A stretch of DNA of 61,987 bases from Sandarakinorhabdus rubra. GTDB taxonomy: Bacteria; Pseudomonadota; Alphaproteobacteria; Sphingomonadales; Sphingomonadaceae. The translations under genes and the position numbers were made by a program. Below, one piece after another: positions 61,336 through 61,987 of the stretch. Every line of letters begins with the position of its first letter. Positions within the stretch are counted from its first letter, which is position 1. The notes under the pieces are model-generated. The model saw only the letters and a program-made list of their open reading frames with translations. It made no database searches and was not told the origin of the DNA. Location: NCBI RefSeq assembly GCF_010994245.1, contig NZ_WMHO01000001.1, positions 1-61,987 on the forward strand, given 5' to 3'.

Positions 61336-61987
61336 ATGAGCCGGGCCGCGGCGCTGTCCGCCGATGGCGCCTTCGCCGGCGGGCAGGTGCAGCGCATCGC
61401 CGTGCCCGGCGGTGAGCTGGTGGTGGAGGTGGCAGGGTCTGGCCCTGCCATCCTGTTCTGGCATGGCTGGACGCTGGATCGCCGCCAATGGCGCGGGCAG
61501 GGCGCGTTGGCCGACCGCTTCACGCTGGTGGCGGTGGACCGCCGCGGCTTCGGCCAATCGACCGCACCGCCCGACCTCGCCGAGGAGCCGACCGACGTCG
61601 CCCGCGTGGCAGATGCGCTCGGGCTGGCGCGTTATCATCTCGTCGGGCTGAGCCAGGGCGGCAAGGTGGCGCTGGGGCATGCTGCACAGCGCCCCGCCGG
61701 CCTTGATCGGCTCGTCGTGATCGGTGCGCCGCTGGACATCACGCTGGCGGTGACGCCCGAGGCGGTGCCGATTGCCGAGATGGCAGACCTGGCCCGCGCC
61801 GGCCGGCTCGATGACCTGCGACAGCTGTGGCTGGCCCATCCCTTGACCGCCGGCAGGCCCGAGGTGCGCGCTGCCCTCGCGCTGATGCTGGCCCGCTATG
61901 ACGGGCGTGACCTGGTTGCGCCGGGCCGCCCGCTGCGGGTCTCGCTTGACGACGTGCGCCAGATCGCCGTGCCGGCCACCGCGCTGG
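61336..61987 (+). CDS. alpha/beta hydrolase (partial, runs off the right edge)
   Basis: ATG 61336 lies 4 bp after the VOC stop. The visible 217 residues have the oxyanion-side segment LFWHGWTLDRRQW, the VDRRGFGQS strand and the nucleophile elbow GLSQGGK with Ser as nucleophile. The catalytic Asp and His would lie beyond the window. It may hydrolyse a ring-cleavage product or ester in the pathway with the VOC protein and CoA-transferase. Confidence 0.85.
   Translation, partial: MSRAAALSADGAFAGGQVQRIAVPGGELVVEVAGSGPAILFWHGWTLDRRQWRGQGALADRFTLVAVDRRGFGQSTAPPDLAEEPTDVARVADALGLARYHLVGLSQGGKVALGHAAQRPAGLDRLVVIGAPLDITLAVTPEAVPIAEMADLARAGRLDDLRQLWLAHPLTAGRPEVRAALALMLARYDGRDLVAPGRPLRVSLDDVRQIAVPATAL

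Noticed and set aside
1-61987. CRISPR array
   Set aside because: I found no run of regularly spaced short repeats on either strand.

Overview
The window is GC-rich alphaproteobacterial chromosome. Flagellar genes, a TonB receptor for small-molecule uptake, and two small families common in sphingomonads (DUF5818 and DUF6961) suggest a sphingomonad, although nothing here fixes the genus. Three blocks are visible. (1) 1-5011 is core-like chromosome: the tail of an unidentified gene, flhA and fliA in translationally coupled order, a CitE/HpcH-type lyase, and a membrane protein with zinc ribbons. (2) 5070-51169 is a genomic island of about 46 kb inserted in the 3' end of tRNA-Gln(UUG). A 17-bp copy of the tRNA end lies at the far boundary, a tyrosine recombinase sits next to the tRNA, and a matching palindrome lies about 60 bp inside each end. 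(3) 51170-61987 is chromosome again: a catabolic-looking cluster with two MetE-like methyltransferases, a citryl-CoA-lyase-like protein, a CoA-transferase, an IclR regulator, a TonB receptor, WrbA, a VOC protein and an alpha/beta hydrolase. Four copies of a TTCG-N5-CGAA palindrome, in two pairs, tie its promoters together.

The island carries no phage structural genes, relaxase or type IV secretion genes. It is dominated by nucleases and defence-type genes. From left to right: integrase; a PD-(D/E)XK protein; an HNH nuclease; another PD-(D/E)XK protein with a DUF2958 gene; a YhaN/YhaO (SbcCD-like) pair; two exported proteins; a DUF6946 fusion; a PLD-type nuclease; and a seven-gene type I restriction-modification operon with extra genes between hsdM, hsdS and hsdR. 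A clamp-loader/sliding-clamp-like pair follows, then the cassette described below. The right end holds a secreted nuclease, an HNH-like protein, a YiiX-like peptidase, ArdC and a Cas4-like nuclease.

The most striking part is 34360-44759. Two divergent operons share one promoter region. Leftward are a ZorA-like (MotA/TolQ-type) motor protein with a long tail, a ZorB-like OmpA-domain stator and a tail-anchored protein. Rightward are an exported von Willebrand A-like protein, a four-helix membrane protein, a tubulin/FtsZ-like GTPase, a giant actin/Hsp70-like ATPase related to SrfB, and a membrane coiled-coil protein. This looks like an envelope-anchored ion-driven motor combined with two cytoskeleton-type NTPases in place of the usual Zorya effectors. 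The DnaX-like and clamp-like genes immediately to its left (30411-34090) may be part of the same system or a separate DNA-sensing module. I do not recognise either arrangement as a named defence system.
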